Shown here: positions 14,683 to 23,483 of the stretch, piece after piece
How the letters are laid out: the number at the start of each line of letters is the position of its first letter
Position numbering within the stretch: position 1 is the first letter of the stretch
NCBI GenBank assembly: GCA_964425135.1
Contig: CAYRKW010000048.1
Location: forward strand, 1 to 23,798
Source of the DNA: CAYLLD01 sp964425135
Lineage (GTDB): Bacteria > Pseudomonadota > Alphaproteobacteria > Rhodobacterales > Rhodobacteraceae
Length of the DNA: 23,798 nt
Direction of reading: 5' to 3'
Notes under the pieces: generated by a model
What the model saw: only the letters and a program-made list of their open reading frames with translations
Told to the model about the DNA's origin: nothing
The model's database searches: none
Program-made: the position numbers and the translations under genes

Positions 14683-15183
14683 TCAGGGCGTGGCGATTTT
14701 TGGGGTTTTGATACCCAGAGCGCGCAGACGGGCGGCTTCGGCGACCGGGTCGAGCAGCATGTTGCGGTAAAACTGACCGGCGACATTGCGCTGCGACAGG
14801 GTGTCGAGGCGTCCTGAGCGTCGTTCGCGCAGGGCCAGATCTTCGGCACGCAGGATCGCGCGGATATCGGGTGTCGTCTGAGTTGATTGTACGGCGCGCA
14901 GGAACGGGAGCTCTGCGGCGGATATCGCGGTGCGGCTTGAGGATCGGCCAAAGGCGGCGGCTGCGAGCGTGTCTGGATCGATGCTCGCCAGATTGCGTCC
15001 GCCCGGCGCGGGCGGTGGCAGGTCGGTGAATGAGGCCGGTTGCGCCAGCGGGTTGGCGGTTTGGATCATAAACTCATCGGGCGAGAAGGGCGCCGGGTCG
15101 AGCGAGAAGCGCGAGCGGCCATTGTCATCGGTGCAGGCGGAGGCCAGCAAAACAGTGATGAGGGCTAGAAGTGCTGTGCGCAT
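14683..15183 (-). CDS. DUF3035 family lipoprotein (sometimes labelled BamF)
   Basis: A small outer-membrane lipoprotein candidate of 166 residues. It starts MRTALLALITVLLASAC, a type II signal with Cys17 as the likely lipidation site; Ala at position -3 of the lipobox is tolerated but not ideal. The C-terminal half ends LDPVAEAARLRALGIKTPK, the recognisable DUF3035 ending. Some database entries call this family BamF, a beta-barrel assembly subunit; that name is quoted from memory and not supported by the sequence. ATG 15183 is preferred over an in-frame GTG at 15210, because GAAGG lies six bases ahead and the signal peptide begins there. It follows lspA, the lipoprotein signal peptidase, after about 79 bases. 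Confidence 0.8.
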   Translation of the reverse strand: MRTALLALITVLLASACTDDNGRSRFSLDPAPFSPDEFMIQTANPLAQPASFTDLPPPAPGGRNLASIDPDTLAAAAFGRSSSRTAISAAELPFLRAVQSTQTTPDIRAILRAEDLALRERRSGRLDTLSQRNVAGQFYRNMLLDPVAEAARLRALGIKTPKIATP

Positions 15184-15262
15184 GGTTGGCCTTCGCGGGA
15201 TTCGCTTCACGTCTGATCTTCGAGATGACTATGCCGCAGAATTTGCGGGGCGTCCATCGCCG

Positions 15263-15745
15263 TCAGCTGTTGGAGTGGGTGTCGGGCGTGCCGCGTTCGG
15301 CGTAGATGATCAGGATCACAGCGCCTGCGAATATCGCGATGTCGGCGACGTTGAAGGCAAACGGGTTGCGGATGCCGCAGCAGGACATGTTGAGAAAATC
15401 GGCAACGGCGCCGTATTGGACGCGGTCCCAGATGTTGCCCAGCGCGCCGCCGATGAGGCAGCCGACGCCGATGGCGAGCAGGCGACCGGACATGCGGCGG
15501 GTCCAGACGAGGACAAACAGGACAATTCCCATCGACAGTGCGATGAGGATGTAGCGGCCTTCATCGCCGAGGTTGAAGAGGCCGAAATTGATGCCGCGGT
15601 TCCATGCCATTGTGAAATTGAGGAAAGGTGACCAGACCTCGTAGTAGAGGATTGTTTTCAGGTCGAGCCATTCGACAACAAGCCATTTGGTGACCCGATC
15701 GAGGATGAAAATCAGCAGGGCGTATGGGAGCATGGCGCCGATCAT
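15263..15745 (-). CDS. lspA: Lipoprotein signal peptidase LspA
   Basis: An inner-membrane aspartyl peptidase that cleaves prolipoproteins after lipidation. The 160 residues contain four hydrophobic segments (about 4-20, 65-82, 90-105 and 130-155). The paired catalytic aspartates are Asp116 in AVADFLNM and Asp135 in FNVADIAI. Other conserved family motifs are LDRVTKW and WNRGINFGLF. The chosen ATG (15743-15745) starts one base after the purH stop; an 18-codon extension into purH is rejected because it adds a non-membrane stretch. The WP before FN.AD in many family members is NPFA here. Tight packing shows cotranscription with purH. Confidence 0.95.
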   Translation of the reverse strand: MIGAMLPYALLIFILDRVTKWLVVEWLDLKTILYYEVWSPFLNFTMAWNRGINFGLFNLGDEGRYILIALSMGIVLFVLVWTRRMSGRLLAIGVGCLIGGALGNIWDRVQYGAVADFLNMSCCGIRNPFAFNVADIAIFAGAVILIIYAERGTPDTHSNS

Positions 15746-15746
15746 G

Positions 15747-17324
15747 TCAGTGCCTGAAATGTCGCATGCCGGTGAAGACCATGGCAAGGCCAGCCTCATC
15801 GGCAGCCTTGATCACGTCGTCATCGCGCATCGATCCGCCCGGTTGGATAATCGCGGTTGCCCCGGCTTTGGCGGCAGCGATCAGGCCATCGGCGAAGGGG
15901 AAGAATGCGTCTGAGGCGACGACCGAGCCGTGTGTGAGAGGGGCGGGCAGGCTCAGCGTGTCGGCCATGTCCTGTGATTTGCGTGCGGCGATGATTGTGC
16001 TGTCTATCCGGCTCATCTGGCCCGCGCCGATGCCGACGGTGGCGCTGTCTTTGACGTAGATGATGGCGTTGGATTTGACGTGTTTGGCGACGCTCCATGC
16101 GAGCAACATGTCCGATAGCTCCGCCTGTGTCGGCGCGCGTTTGGTGACGGTTTTGAGCGCTTTGGGGTCGAGCGCGCCATTGTCGCGGTCCTGAGCGAGA
16201 AAGCCGCCGGATACCTGTTTGAGCATCAGGCCGGCACGGGTCGGGTCTGGCAAGGCATCGATGAGCAGGAGGCGCAGGTTTTTCTTGGCGGCGAAAATGG
16301 CTTTTGCCTCTTCCGATGCGCCTGGTGCGATGACGACTTCGGTGAAAATCTCACAGATTTTGGTGGCGGTTTCTGCGTCGAGTGGTTCATTGAGCGCGAT
16401 AATGCCGCCGAAAGCGGATGTACGGTCGCAGTCGAAGGCACGGACGTAGGCGTCTTGCAGTGTTGCGCCTTTGGCGACGCCGCAGGGGTTGGCGTGTTTG
16501 ATGATGGCGCAGGCAGGGCCGTCCTGAAACTCGGCAATGAGCTCTAGCGCGGCGTCGGTGTCGTTGATGTTGTTGTAGCTGAGCTCTTTGCCTTGAAGCT
16601 GCACTGCGTCCGCGAGGCCGCCCGAGCCGTCGGCGTAGAAGGCGGCTTGCTGATGCGGGTTTTCGCCGTAGCGCATGGTTTGTTGCAAGGTCCCGGCGGC
16701 GGCGCGGCGACGGGGATGTTCGAGCTTTAGTGCGTCGGCCATCCAGGTTGAAACGGCGGCATCATAGGCGGCGGTGCGGGCATAGGCGGTTTGAGCGAGG
16801 CGTTGGCGGAATTGGAGTGACGTTGCGCCGTTGTTGGCGTCCAACTCGGCCAAGAGGGTTGTGTAATCCTCCACATCGACGACCACATTGACGAAGCCGT
16901 GGTTTTTGGCGGCGGCTCGGATCATTGCCGGGCCGCCGATGTCGATGTTTTCGATGCAAGTGTCATAATCAGAGCCTGCGGCGACGGTTTGCTCGAACGG
17001 GTAGAGATTGACCACGAGGATGTCGATAGCGTCGATGTTGTGGGTCGTCATTGCGGCAAGATGATCGTCGTTGTCGCGCAGCGCGAGCAGCCCGCCGTGG
17101 ACCGCCGGGTGCAGGGTTTTGACACGGCCGTCCATCATCTCCGGATAGCCTGTGAGATCGGCGACATCGCGGACCTTTAGACCTGCATCGCGCAGTGTTT
17201 TCGCCGAGCCGCCTGTAGAGACCAATTCGATCCCGCGTGCAGTAAGAGCTTTGCCCAGATCCACGAGGCCGGTCTTGTCAGAGACCGACAAGAGGGCGCG
17301 TTTTGCGGAAGAAATATCTGTCAT
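15747..17324 (-). CDS. purH: Bifunctional AICAR formyltransferase / IMP cyclohydrolase PurH
   Basis: Catalyses the last two steps of purine synthesis, AICAR to FAICAR to IMP. At 525 residues it has the usual length. The N-terminal cyclohydrolase (MGS-like) domain carries KRALLSVSDKTGL, STGGSAKTL and GRVKTLHPAVHGGLL. The transformylase domain has RYGENPHQQAAFY and KHANPCGVA with the catalytic Lys276-His277 pair. The ATG lacks a strong Shine-Dalgarno (GAAAG is distant), which may limit expression. It lies 20 bases after the heparinase-like gene and 1 base before lspA, so all belong to one operon. Confidence 0.97.
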   Translation of the reverse strand: MTDISSAKRALLSVSDKTGLVDLGKALTARGIELVSTGGSAKTLRDAGLKVRDVADLTGYPEMMDGRVKTLHPAVHGGLLALRDNDDHLAAMTTHNIDAIDILVVNLYPFEQTVAAGSDYDTCIENIDIGGPAMIRAAAKNHGFVNVVVDVEDYTTLLAELDANNGATSLQFRQRLAQTAYARTAAYDAAVSTWMADALKLEHPRRRAAAGTLQQTMRYGENPHQQAAFYADGSGGLADAVQLQGKELSYNNINDTDAALELIAEFQDGPACAIIKHANPCGVAKGATLQDAYVRAFDCDRTSAFGGIIALNEPLDAETATKICEIFTEVVIAPGASEEAKAIFAAKKNLRLLLIDALPDPTRAGLMLKQVSGGFLAQDRDNGALDPKALKTVTKRAPTQAELSDMLLAWSVAKHVKSNAIIYVKDSATVGIGAGQMSRIDSTIIAARKSQDMADTLSLPAPLTHGSVVASDAFFPFADGLIAAAKAGATAIIQPGGSMRDDDVIKAADEAGLAMVFTGMRHFRH

Positions 17325-17344
17325 TGCGTGCGTTTCTTTCTGTG

Positions 17345-19111
17345 TCAGACGAGCGGCGCAAGCTCGTCTTCGGCCTCACGCGCGAGTGTGTAGCGGTTGC
17401 CTTCCTGCGCGCGTGTGAGCGCCCATGTGATGTGTCCGCGCCCGTCTTCGGTCAGGCCGCGCACGACAATCTGCTGGCAAGGTCGCGGTTTGAGACGCTG
17501 TTGATCCAAATACACGCTTTCTTCAACCGAAATTTCGCCGCCCGTCTGGCGAAACACCCAAATTTCTTCAGATTTGAGTTTGAGCGAGACCGCTGTGCCG
17601 CCCAGATCGAGGCTGATGGCGATATTGGGGTGGATGTGGAAGCGGCAGGAAAACTCCAGCGCGTCTTTGCCGCGGCGGCGCAGGGCGTTTTTGTAGAGAC
17701 GGTCTGCGGGTTTGTTGGGGCATTTCATCGTGTCTTCACCGCGCAACTCGCGTCCGTTGGGGGAGATGAAGATGCGGCGTTCATGCACTATGCCGAAGTT
17801 TTTGAGATAGCCGTCGTGACTGGCCAGCAGCCAATTGCCGTTGCGGGCGGCGGCGCGATCGGATGTGACGTTTTGCGGGATGTCCTGAAGGCGCTCGCCA
17901 AACGTATTGCCGATGTAGCCGGGCGGCCAGATGGTCGAAGAGGATGTGTCTTCAAGAACAACGGTCGAATGGCAGGCAGTGGCGCGGGAGGCGCGTCGCC
18001 ATTGCGGGCCGAAGTGCTTGCCGGGGCCACAATTGCAGATGATGGGTAGGCGGCCTGATGACAGCTCGAACCCCAACGTGCTGGCATGGGCGGTTTTGGA
18101 GGCGCGGGCTTTTGCAGGTGGAGCTGCGTCCATCACCAGCGTGGTGCGGCCTGCGACCATGCGGGCATATCCCATGCGGGTGTCATTGGTCTCGCTCACA
18201 CGCACGCCGCTTTCGGCGAGAGCCTGGTCGAGGCGACCTTCGCTGCCTCTGCCGCCACTGTGGAAGCGGCAGAGCGCGCCATCGCCAAGGCGGGCGTTGC
18301 GCAGGGTGGGCGCGATGCGGTCGATGGCGTTAAGGTGGCGGCGGTCGGGTTTGAGGCCTGTGCCTTTGAGTACCCGCGCGGCCCAATTCAGGAGGATGAA
18401 TATTTCCAGCAGTTCTTCGGGATTGCGCGAGGCAATTGCGCCGTCGGCGCTGATCCGGCGGTGGCATTCGCGGCCCAGACGATGGACGGCCGGGCGCAGG
18501 TCGCGGTCCATGCCTTCGAGTACCAGACCCGCATAGATCATGCCGGTGAGCGCTCGGATGCGCGGCAGGCCGGGCGGGGCGGCGTCCCATGTCTTGGACA
18601 GGAAAAGGGATTGGCGGGCGACCGAGCGCAGGAAGGCGTTGTTGGCGGTCTTGTCCTGTCCTTGCATGATCGGGATGGCGTGGCTGATCCAGTGGATCAG
18701 CCGTTGGCCGGTCAGATCAGGGCGCCAGCCGGGGCCGGAGCCTTTGCCGTAGCGGCGGATCCAGTCAAAGATCCAGCCTTGCAGCTCGCGCTTGCCAGCC
18801 GCGCCAGTGGAAACCATGTCATCGATCCACGCGCAGCCGTGTAACGCGTCGAGCACGAGCGGGTCATCGCTGATTTCCCAAATGGAGGTTTTGGGTGCTT
18901 CGATGACCTGACCGCCAAACTGAAAATTGCCAGCGATCATTTGCTGGCCTTTGGCGAAGGAGCCAATGGCTTGGGGTTCGGGGTGAGAGACGAAGGCGTT
19001 GGGCCTACGCCCGATGATGGGCGCGTGCGCGAGCATGCGCATGCGCGATGCCTGAAAACGCCGCAACAGGCGTACAAAGGCGGCGTAAATTGCCCGAAAA
19101 AGCGTATTCAT
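17345..19111 (-). CDS. Heparinase II/III-like protein
   Basis: A 588-residue protein of the heparinase II/III superfamily, whose characterised members are polysaccharide lyases. The substrate here is unknown. The N-terminal part (about 45-300) looks helical, like the alpha-toroid domain. The C-terminal part (about 305-575) holds the family's beta-sandwich motifs: NDTRMGYARMVAGRTTLVMD, AHASTLGFELSSGRLPIICN, SHDGYLKNFGIVHERRI (431-447) and HIHPNIAISLDLGG. The N-terminus is basic and amphipathic (AIYAAFVRLLRRFQASRMRM) without a clear signal peptide, so location is uncertain. It is the first gene of the operon with purH, lspA and the DUF3035 gene, downstream of a candidate promoter at 19151-19179. 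The constant pairing with purH recalled from related genomes suggests a conserved envelope role, which is inference. Confidence 0.85.
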   Translation of the reverse strand: MNTLFRAIYAAFVRLLRRFQASRMRMLAHAPIIGRRPNAFVSHPEPQAIGSFAKGQQMIAGNFQFGGQVIEAPKTSIWEISDDPLVLDALHGCAWIDDMVSTGAAGKRELQGWIFDWIRRYGKGSGPGWRPDLTGQRLIHWISHAIPIMQGQDKTANNAFLRSVARQSLFLSKTWDAAPPGLPRIRALTGMIYAGLVLEGMDRDLRPAVHRLGRECHRRISADGAIASRNPEELLEIFILLNWAARVLKGTGLKPDRRHLNAIDRIAPTLRNARLGDGALCRFHSGGRGSEGRLDQALAESGVRVSETNDTRMGYARMVAGRTTLVMDAAPPAKARASKTAHASTLGFELSSGRLPIICNCGPGKHFGPQWRRASRATACHSTVVLEDTSSSTIWPPGYIGNTFGERLQDIPQNVTSDRAAARNGNWLLASHDGYLKNFGIVHERRIFISPNGRELRGEDTMKCPNKPADRLYKNALRRRGKDALEFSCRFHIHPNIAISLDLGGTAVSLKLKSEEIWVFRQTGGEISVEESVYLDQQRLKPRPCQQIVVRGLTEDGRGHITWALTRAQEGNRYTLAREAEDELAPLV

Positions 19112-19150
19112 CTGCTCTGCTTGCCCGATCCATGCGGGGTGTTATTCCGC

Positions 19151-19179
19151 ATCTTACAAAGGCGGGCGACATATCACAA
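19151..19179 (-). promoter_or_regulatory. Candidate sigma70-type promoter of the heparinase-purH-lspA operon
   Basis: On the minus strand TTGTGA (complement of 19174-19179) and TAAGAT (complement of 19151-19156) are separated by exactly 17 bases. Each hexamer matches the consensus at four of six positions. The -10 lies about 40 bases ahead of the ATG. It is the best promoter-like match in the 108-base gap between the sensor kinase and the heparinase-like gene. A short GCGG/CCGC dyad (19134-19150) would lie in the leader. Confidence 0.5.
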
Positions 19180-19219
19180 TAGAATGAGGTGAATAGGCTT
19201 TGAATTGACGGGGCGCGCT

Positions 19220-21718
19220 CTACGCGGCCTGTGCAGGGCGTTTGGGGTTTGCGGATTTTCCGAGCGTGCGGATGACGTCTTGGTGATTGGATTGGGCCTT
19301 GTCGAAACGCGCGATGATGCGCGGGTCGGTAATGTCGTGATCCGGTGCAGCGAACAGCATGATTGAGATGTCTTGTCGGGTGCAGGCGCTGATGATGTCG
19401 CTGCCCTCGCCATCGGGCAGGGATGCATCGATCAGGAGTAGGTCAAACGGGATAGTCGTCAGAGCAGACAGCCCTTCGCGGAACGAAGGTTTGTTCACGA
19501 ATGTCATTTCACCGTGCAATGCGCCCGATACCGACGCGCTGAAGTGGCAATCAGCGTCGATATGAAGGACGAGCGGCCGCCTGGCTTTGTGATTAAAGCC
19601 TGATGCAATGTTGCGGCCCTGACCGGCAATCGGGAATTCAACCCAGAAGGTCGTGTGCTTTTTTTCAACACTCTCATATCCGATGTTGCCCCCCATCCGA
19701 TGTGCCAACTCGCGCGAGATATGCAGACCCAGACCCGATCCGCTAAAATCGCGGGTTTCAGGTGCATGGGCTTGTGAGAACTGGGCGAAAACCTTGCCTT
19801 TGAAGCTTTCGGAGATACCCGCGCCTTCGTTGGTGACACTTATGCGCAAACGATCCGCTTTCGATTGAACATGCAGCAGAACGTCGCGATCGGGGTGGGA
19901 AAATTTTGCGGCATTGGACAGGAAATTGGCCAGAATTTGTTCGAGCCGCAGCGGATCGACATTGATCTTCGCCTCTGGTGCGTCATTGCATGCGACCAGC
20001 GTGATGCCGAATTGATCGGCGAAGGCCTGATTGGTGATCGTCGTGCGTTCAATGACACTGGCGATGGTGTCCTCGATCATATTCAGGCGCAACTCGCCAT
20101 TGCCGAGCTGATCAAGATCAAGAATATCGTTGACCAGGCGGATCAGACGCTCGCAGTTTTTGTAGGCGATATCGAGCATCTTGGACGCTGACGTCGGGAG
20201 TGTCTTGGTCAAGGTGCCGTTCAACAGACCGATTGAGCCGCGAATGGACGTCAGAGGCGTGCGAAGTTCATGGCTCACGACCGAGATGAAGTCGCTTTTC
20301 ATCTTGTCCATGCCCTTGCGTTCGGTGATGTCCATGATTTGCACGAGAAAACACTCCGCATTGTTGTGCGCGTCATTGACGACAGACATGCTCATCAATC
20401 CCCAAATGGGGCAGCCGTTTTTGTGCCTGAACTGGGTCTCGTCGCGATAGACGGAAATCTCGCCCTGCTTCAAATCCGAGATGGTCTTATCCACGGCGCG
20501 CGGGTCGTCTGGGCCGAGAACCAGCGTCACATCAAGGCTGCGCAACGCCTCTTCGGAATAGCCGAAATAGTCGCACATGCTCTTGTTGACCGAAAGCCAG
20601 CCGCCGTCATGGGAAATCAGAGCCATACCGTTTGGCGCATCGTGTAACGCCAGAAGAAAGCGCTCTTCGATGGCTTTGTTTTCCAGTGTTTTGATATCGA
20701 CAAGGCGACGGATTTTATCTTCACGGCGGGCATGGGAGGATAGCACCTTGGCGATGATGATCGTCAAGAGAAGCCCGCCGAAAAGCACGATCTTGTCGCC
20801 GCCTTCGATCAGCGTGTTGTCGAACGTTGCGGTGCTTTGCCATTGCAACGTCCAGACCTGACCGAACACCGCAATGCGTTTGATTTTGCTGTATTTTGCC
20901 GTGCCCGCACGATTGCTCGCGGCGGTGCTGGAATAAATCAGTTGCGCTTCATCAAGGCGCGGTCCGTCATAAACCGACAAGTTGAGACGGCTGCCTTGGG
21001 TCTGTGTGAGGTTGTCGAGAAACTCCTTCGCCACGAACGGTGCATAGACCCATCCCCAAAAATTTGCACGGCGGGCCTCTTGATTGGGGGGGATCTGAGA
21101 TGTGCGATAAAGCGGACGAAGGAGCAGAAACCCAGCGCTTCGGGTCTCATCCTGAACAAGTGTGATCCGTTTGGTGATTGCTGCGTTCCCGGTATCGCGC
21201 GCGGTGATGGCAGCGGTGCGGCGATTGCTTTCAAACGCAATATCAAGCCCGAGGGCCTGGATATTTGGTGCAAGCGGTTCAATCAGACGAATAACAAAAC
21301 GCTCTTCAAGGCCCGCTGGTGGATTTATCGTGAACGCAGGGAGCCCGCTGCGGCGCACGTAATTGATGAACCCAGAGGCATCGTTGGCACTAACTGGCTC
21401 GATAAAGCCGATGCCGTTTATGCCCGGTAATGAGGCTTCGAGATCGAGGTTTTCGACATAAGTCGCCCACTGCGCGGCATTCGCCTCACCTGTTGCCTGC
21501 AACAATCCCGCGCCGCCATGCAGACCCTGTTGGTACTTTCTGATCCGGTAAAGAAGCGCCAGTTCGCTGTCTTCTGTCAGGGTCTCAAAGGACGCTTCAT
21601 TTCGTTGTTGTGTCAGATTTTGCGTCTGGGTTGTGGCAACGAGCGTCAGGCCAAAGCTAATCGAGATGACAATAAGCATCGTGAGCGAGATGGCCGGATT
21701 TACACGCTCAGATGCCAT
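19220..21718 (-). CDS. Hybrid sensor histidine kinase: CHASE, PAS, HisKA, HATPase, receiver
   Basis: A membrane sensor of 832 residues whose ligand is unknown. Domain order: transmembrane segment (about 10-29), periplasmic CHASE domain (about 60-290, with GINGIGFIEPV and GLDIAFESNRR), second transmembrane segment (about 308-326), PAS (about 352-468), HisKA with phospho-acceptor His483 in VVSHELRTPL, HATPase with N-box ILANFLSNAAKF and GSGLGLHISREL, and a C-terminal receiver with acidic LHIDAD and phospho-acceptor Asp764 in LLLIDASLPDG. The usual Asp of the G1 box is Asn630 (VTNEGAGI), a variant also seen in active kinases. No HPt domain or partner regulator is encoded nearby. ATG 21718 is preferred over 21745 because AGGGGG lies five bases ahead of it. 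It is flanked by 108- and 198-base gaps, so it is probably transcribed alone. Confidence 0.9.
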   Translation of the reverse strand: MASERVNPAISLTMLIVISISFGLTLVATTQTQNLTQQRNEASFETLTEDSELALLYRIRKYQQGLHGGAGLLQATGEANAAQWATYVENLDLEASLPGINGIGFIEPVSANDASGFINYVRRSGLPAFTINPPAGLEERFVIRLIEPLAPNIQALGLDIAFESNRRTAAITARDTGNAAITKRITLVQDETRSAGFLLLRPLYRTSQIPPNQEARRANFWGWVYAPFVAKEFLDNLTQTQGSRLNLSVYDGPRLDEAQLIYSSTAASNRAGTAKYSKIKRIAVFGQVWTLQWQSTATFDNTLIEGGDKIVLFGGLLLTIIIAKVLSSHARREDKIRRLVDIKTLENKAIEERFLLALHDAPNGMALISHDGGWLSVNKSMCDYFGYSEEALRSLDVTLVLGPDDPRAVDKTISDLKQGEISVYRDETQFRHKNGCPIWGLMSMSVVNDAHNNAECFLVQIMDITERKGMDKMKSDFISVVSHELRTPLTSIRGSIGLLNGTLTKTLPTSASKMLDIAYKNCERLIRLVNDILDLDQLGNGELRLNMIEDTIASVIERTTITNQAFADQFGITLVACNDAPEAKINVDPLRLEQILANFLSNAAKFSHPDRDVLLHVQSKADRLRISVTNEGAGISESFKGKVFAQFSQAHAPETRDFSGSGLGLHISRELAHRMGGNIGYESVEKKHTTFWVEFPIAGQGRNIASGFNHKARRPLVLHIDADCHFSASVSGALHGEMTFVNKPSFREGLSALTTIPFDLLLIDASLPDGEGSDIISACTRQDISIMLFAAPDHDITDPRIIARFDKAQSNHQDVIRTLGKSANPKRPAQAA

Positions 21719-21916
21719 CGCGGCCCCCTTGCGGCGTAGCAACATCTTTGGGGTCTTGGACGGGGCGCATCCGGTATCCTTGTCAAACCGAACAGGTTAG
21801 ATGTTCTTGGTCTGATCTTAGGCTGGCTTTGGGAAAGTTTTGGTTAATGCGCGTCCAGGCGCCTGTCACCGATTGGAAGTTTTCAGACGATGGAGAACCT
21901 TTCGCTCGGTCAAACC

Positions 21917-23200
21917 TCAGATTTTCTGCAAAACAGCGGCATAAAACCCATCCATTCCGCCACGATCCGCCCAAATATCGGGGCGAGTGCGCAAAGTGCC
22001 TTCGGCGGACAGGCAATCGCCCGGGATGGTCGCGTGATTGGTGATGGGGACGATGGAAAGCACGTCTTTAACACTTTCGACGGCAAGCTCGCCTTCAGCG
22101 GGAAGGAGCGAGCAGGTGCAATAAAGGAGCCTCCCGTTCGGCGCGAGCCAGTTGGCAGCGTGGCGCAAAAACTCCTTTTGCAGTTTGAACACAGGTTGCA
22201 GGTTCGCATCGCGCCGAACAATCGGCAGGTCAGGATGGCGGCGAATGGTTCCGGTCGCAGAGCAAGGCGCGTCGAGAACGATCACATCAAAAGGTCTGGG
22301 CGGTGTCCAGTTGCGCAGATCACTGGCCACGATGTCGGCAGAAAGACCTGTGCGTTGCATATTTTCCGACAGGCGTTCCAGTCTCGCGGCAGAGCTGTCG
22401 AGCGCGGTGACCTGAGCGCCTCTTGCGGCCAGTTGCATTGTCTTGCCACCGGGGGCGGCACATAAATCAAGCGCAGATATACCGGAGATATCGCCCAGCA
22501 TTTGCACTGGCATAGCCGCCGCCGCATCCTGCACCCACCACGCGCCTGTATCATAGCCGTCAAGTGCGGTGATTTGCGGTCGGGTCTTGAGACGCAGCGA
22601 ACCTGTGGGCAGAATATCCGCATCCAGCACCTTGGCCCAATGATCCGCGCTCCCGGGATCCTTGAGGGTCAGATCGATGGGTGGTGGCGCGGTGAAAACG
22701 GCTTCCATTCTGTCCGCTGCCTCAGCCCCATAGGCGCGCTCGATGGGGACACGCAGGTATTTAGGCAGGGCTTGCGGCGGGGCCTTGGCGATCTCGGACG
22801 GCGGCGTTTCGCAAACCTTGCGCGCAACAGCGTTGATCAGCTTGGCCAGATGGGCGGTCTTTTTTGACGCTTTGGCTGCTATCACGGCGCTATCCACAGC
22901 CGCATGGGCAGGAATACCATCGACAAGCACCTCCCAAGCGACAATGCGCAGGATATGACGGGCCTTGAGCGGTGGGTTTTTGGTAAAATGGGGATCGAGA
23001 ATGGCATCCAGCGCATCGCGGCAGCGCAACACGCCTGCGGCAATGGATTGCGCGCGGGCCCGCTCGGACGGGGTCAGACGCGCCAGAGTGCTATTCGGAC
23101 CATGGGTCTGATCCGACAACATGCGCCGCTCGATCTCTACCCCCGACAAAAGGCGTGATGCAGCGATGCGGGCGGAAACGCCCTGAGATGGTGCGTCCAT
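21917..23200 (-). CDS. rsmB: 16S rRNA m5C967 methyltransferase RsmB
   Basis: A SAM-dependent methyltransferase that modifies C967 (E. coli numbering) of 16S rRNA. The 427 residues carry an N-terminal NusB-like helical RNA-binding domain (about 1-140) and the RsmB catalytic domain. Motif I is LDLCAAPGGKT (244-254). Motif IV is VLDAPCSATGTIRRHPD with Cys313, needed for product release. Motif VI is YCTCSLLPAEGE with catalytic Cys363. ATG 23200 is chosen because AAAGG lies about eight bases ahead and length then matches the family (E. coli 429). An upstream extension would run through the divergent promoter region. It is divergent from the DUF1674 gene. Confidence 0.94.
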   Translation of the reverse strand: MDAPSQGVSARIAASRLLSGVEIERRMLSDQTHGPNSTLARLTPSERARAQSIAAGVLRCRDALDAILDPHFTKNPPLKARHILRIVAWEVLVDGIPAHAAVDSAVIAAKASKKTAHLAKLINAVARKVCETPPSEIAKAPPQALPKYLRVPIERAYGAEAADRMEAVFTAPPPIDLTLKDPGSADHWAKVLDADILPTGSLRLKTRPQITALDGYDTGAWWVQDAAAAMPVQMLGDISGISALDLCAAPGGKTMQLAARGAQVTALDSSAARLERLSENMQRTGLSADIVASDLRNWTPPRPFDVIVLDAPCSATGTIRRHPDLPIVRRDANLQPVFKLQKEFLRHAANWLAPNGRLLYCTCSLLPAEGELAVESVKDVLSIVPITNHATIPGDCLSAEGTLRTRPDIWADRGGMDGFYAAVLQKI

Positions 23201-23230
23201 GGGTTGCGCCTTTGGTATACGTTCAACTTT

Positions 23231-23253
23231 GCCGCTTAGACTAGTGAGGCGGC
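23231..23253. promoter_or_regulatory. Dyad in the rsmB / DUF1674 divergent promoter region
   Basis: GCCGC (23231-23235) and GCGGC (23249-23253) are inverted around a 13-base centre containing CTAG, with two weaker further pairs inside. It lies in the 91-base gap between the two divergent starts. It could be an operator or chance; only position and symmetry support it. Confidence 0.25.
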
Positions 23254-23291
23254 TATGGAAACCTGTTGAATTGCATTGGGCAATACCACAT

Positions 23292-23483
23292 ATGAGTTTT
23301 ATGGCTGACACATCGAAGCAAGCTGCGATTGAGGCAGCCGCAAAACGGGCCTTGGCCGAAGCTGAAGCGCGTCACAATGCGGCTAAACCAGATACGCTTC
23401 CCGAAGAATTGGGCGGGCGCGACGGGCCGGAGCCGACGCGCTTTGGGGATTGGGAACGCAAAGGATTGACAAGTGACTTCTAA
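23292..23483 (+). CDS. DUF1674 protein, succinate dehydrogenase assembly factor 4 (SdhAF4) family
   Basis: A 63-residue protein with an Ala/Glu/Lys-rich helical N-terminal half and the family's diagnostic ending RFGDWERKGLTSDF. The eukaryotic relatives Sdh8/SDHAF4 protect the FAD-loaded SdhA subunit before assembly of succinate dehydrogenase; the same role is assumed here. The start is uncertain: ATG 23292 (MSFMADTSK) or ATG 23301 (MADTSK), neither with a strong ribosome site. An open frame continuing upstream to 23199 overlaps the rsmB start and is rejected. Its last 11 bases overlap the sdhE gene, so the two are translated together. Confidence 0.85.
   Translation: MSFMADTSKQAAIEAAAKRALAEAEARHNAAKPDTLPEELGGRDGPEPTRFGDWERKGLTSDF

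Noticed and set aside
17303..18844. Plus-strand frames of 248 and 252 codons opposite the heparinase-like gene
   Set aside because: They are antisense shadows of a protein with conserved family motifs, and no ribosome site or domain is seen.
21781..21786. Perfect TTGACA -35 box on the minus strand before the sensor kinase
   Set aside because: At 17 bases downstream the sequence is CCGTCC, with no -10-like hexamer nearby, so no promoter is called there.
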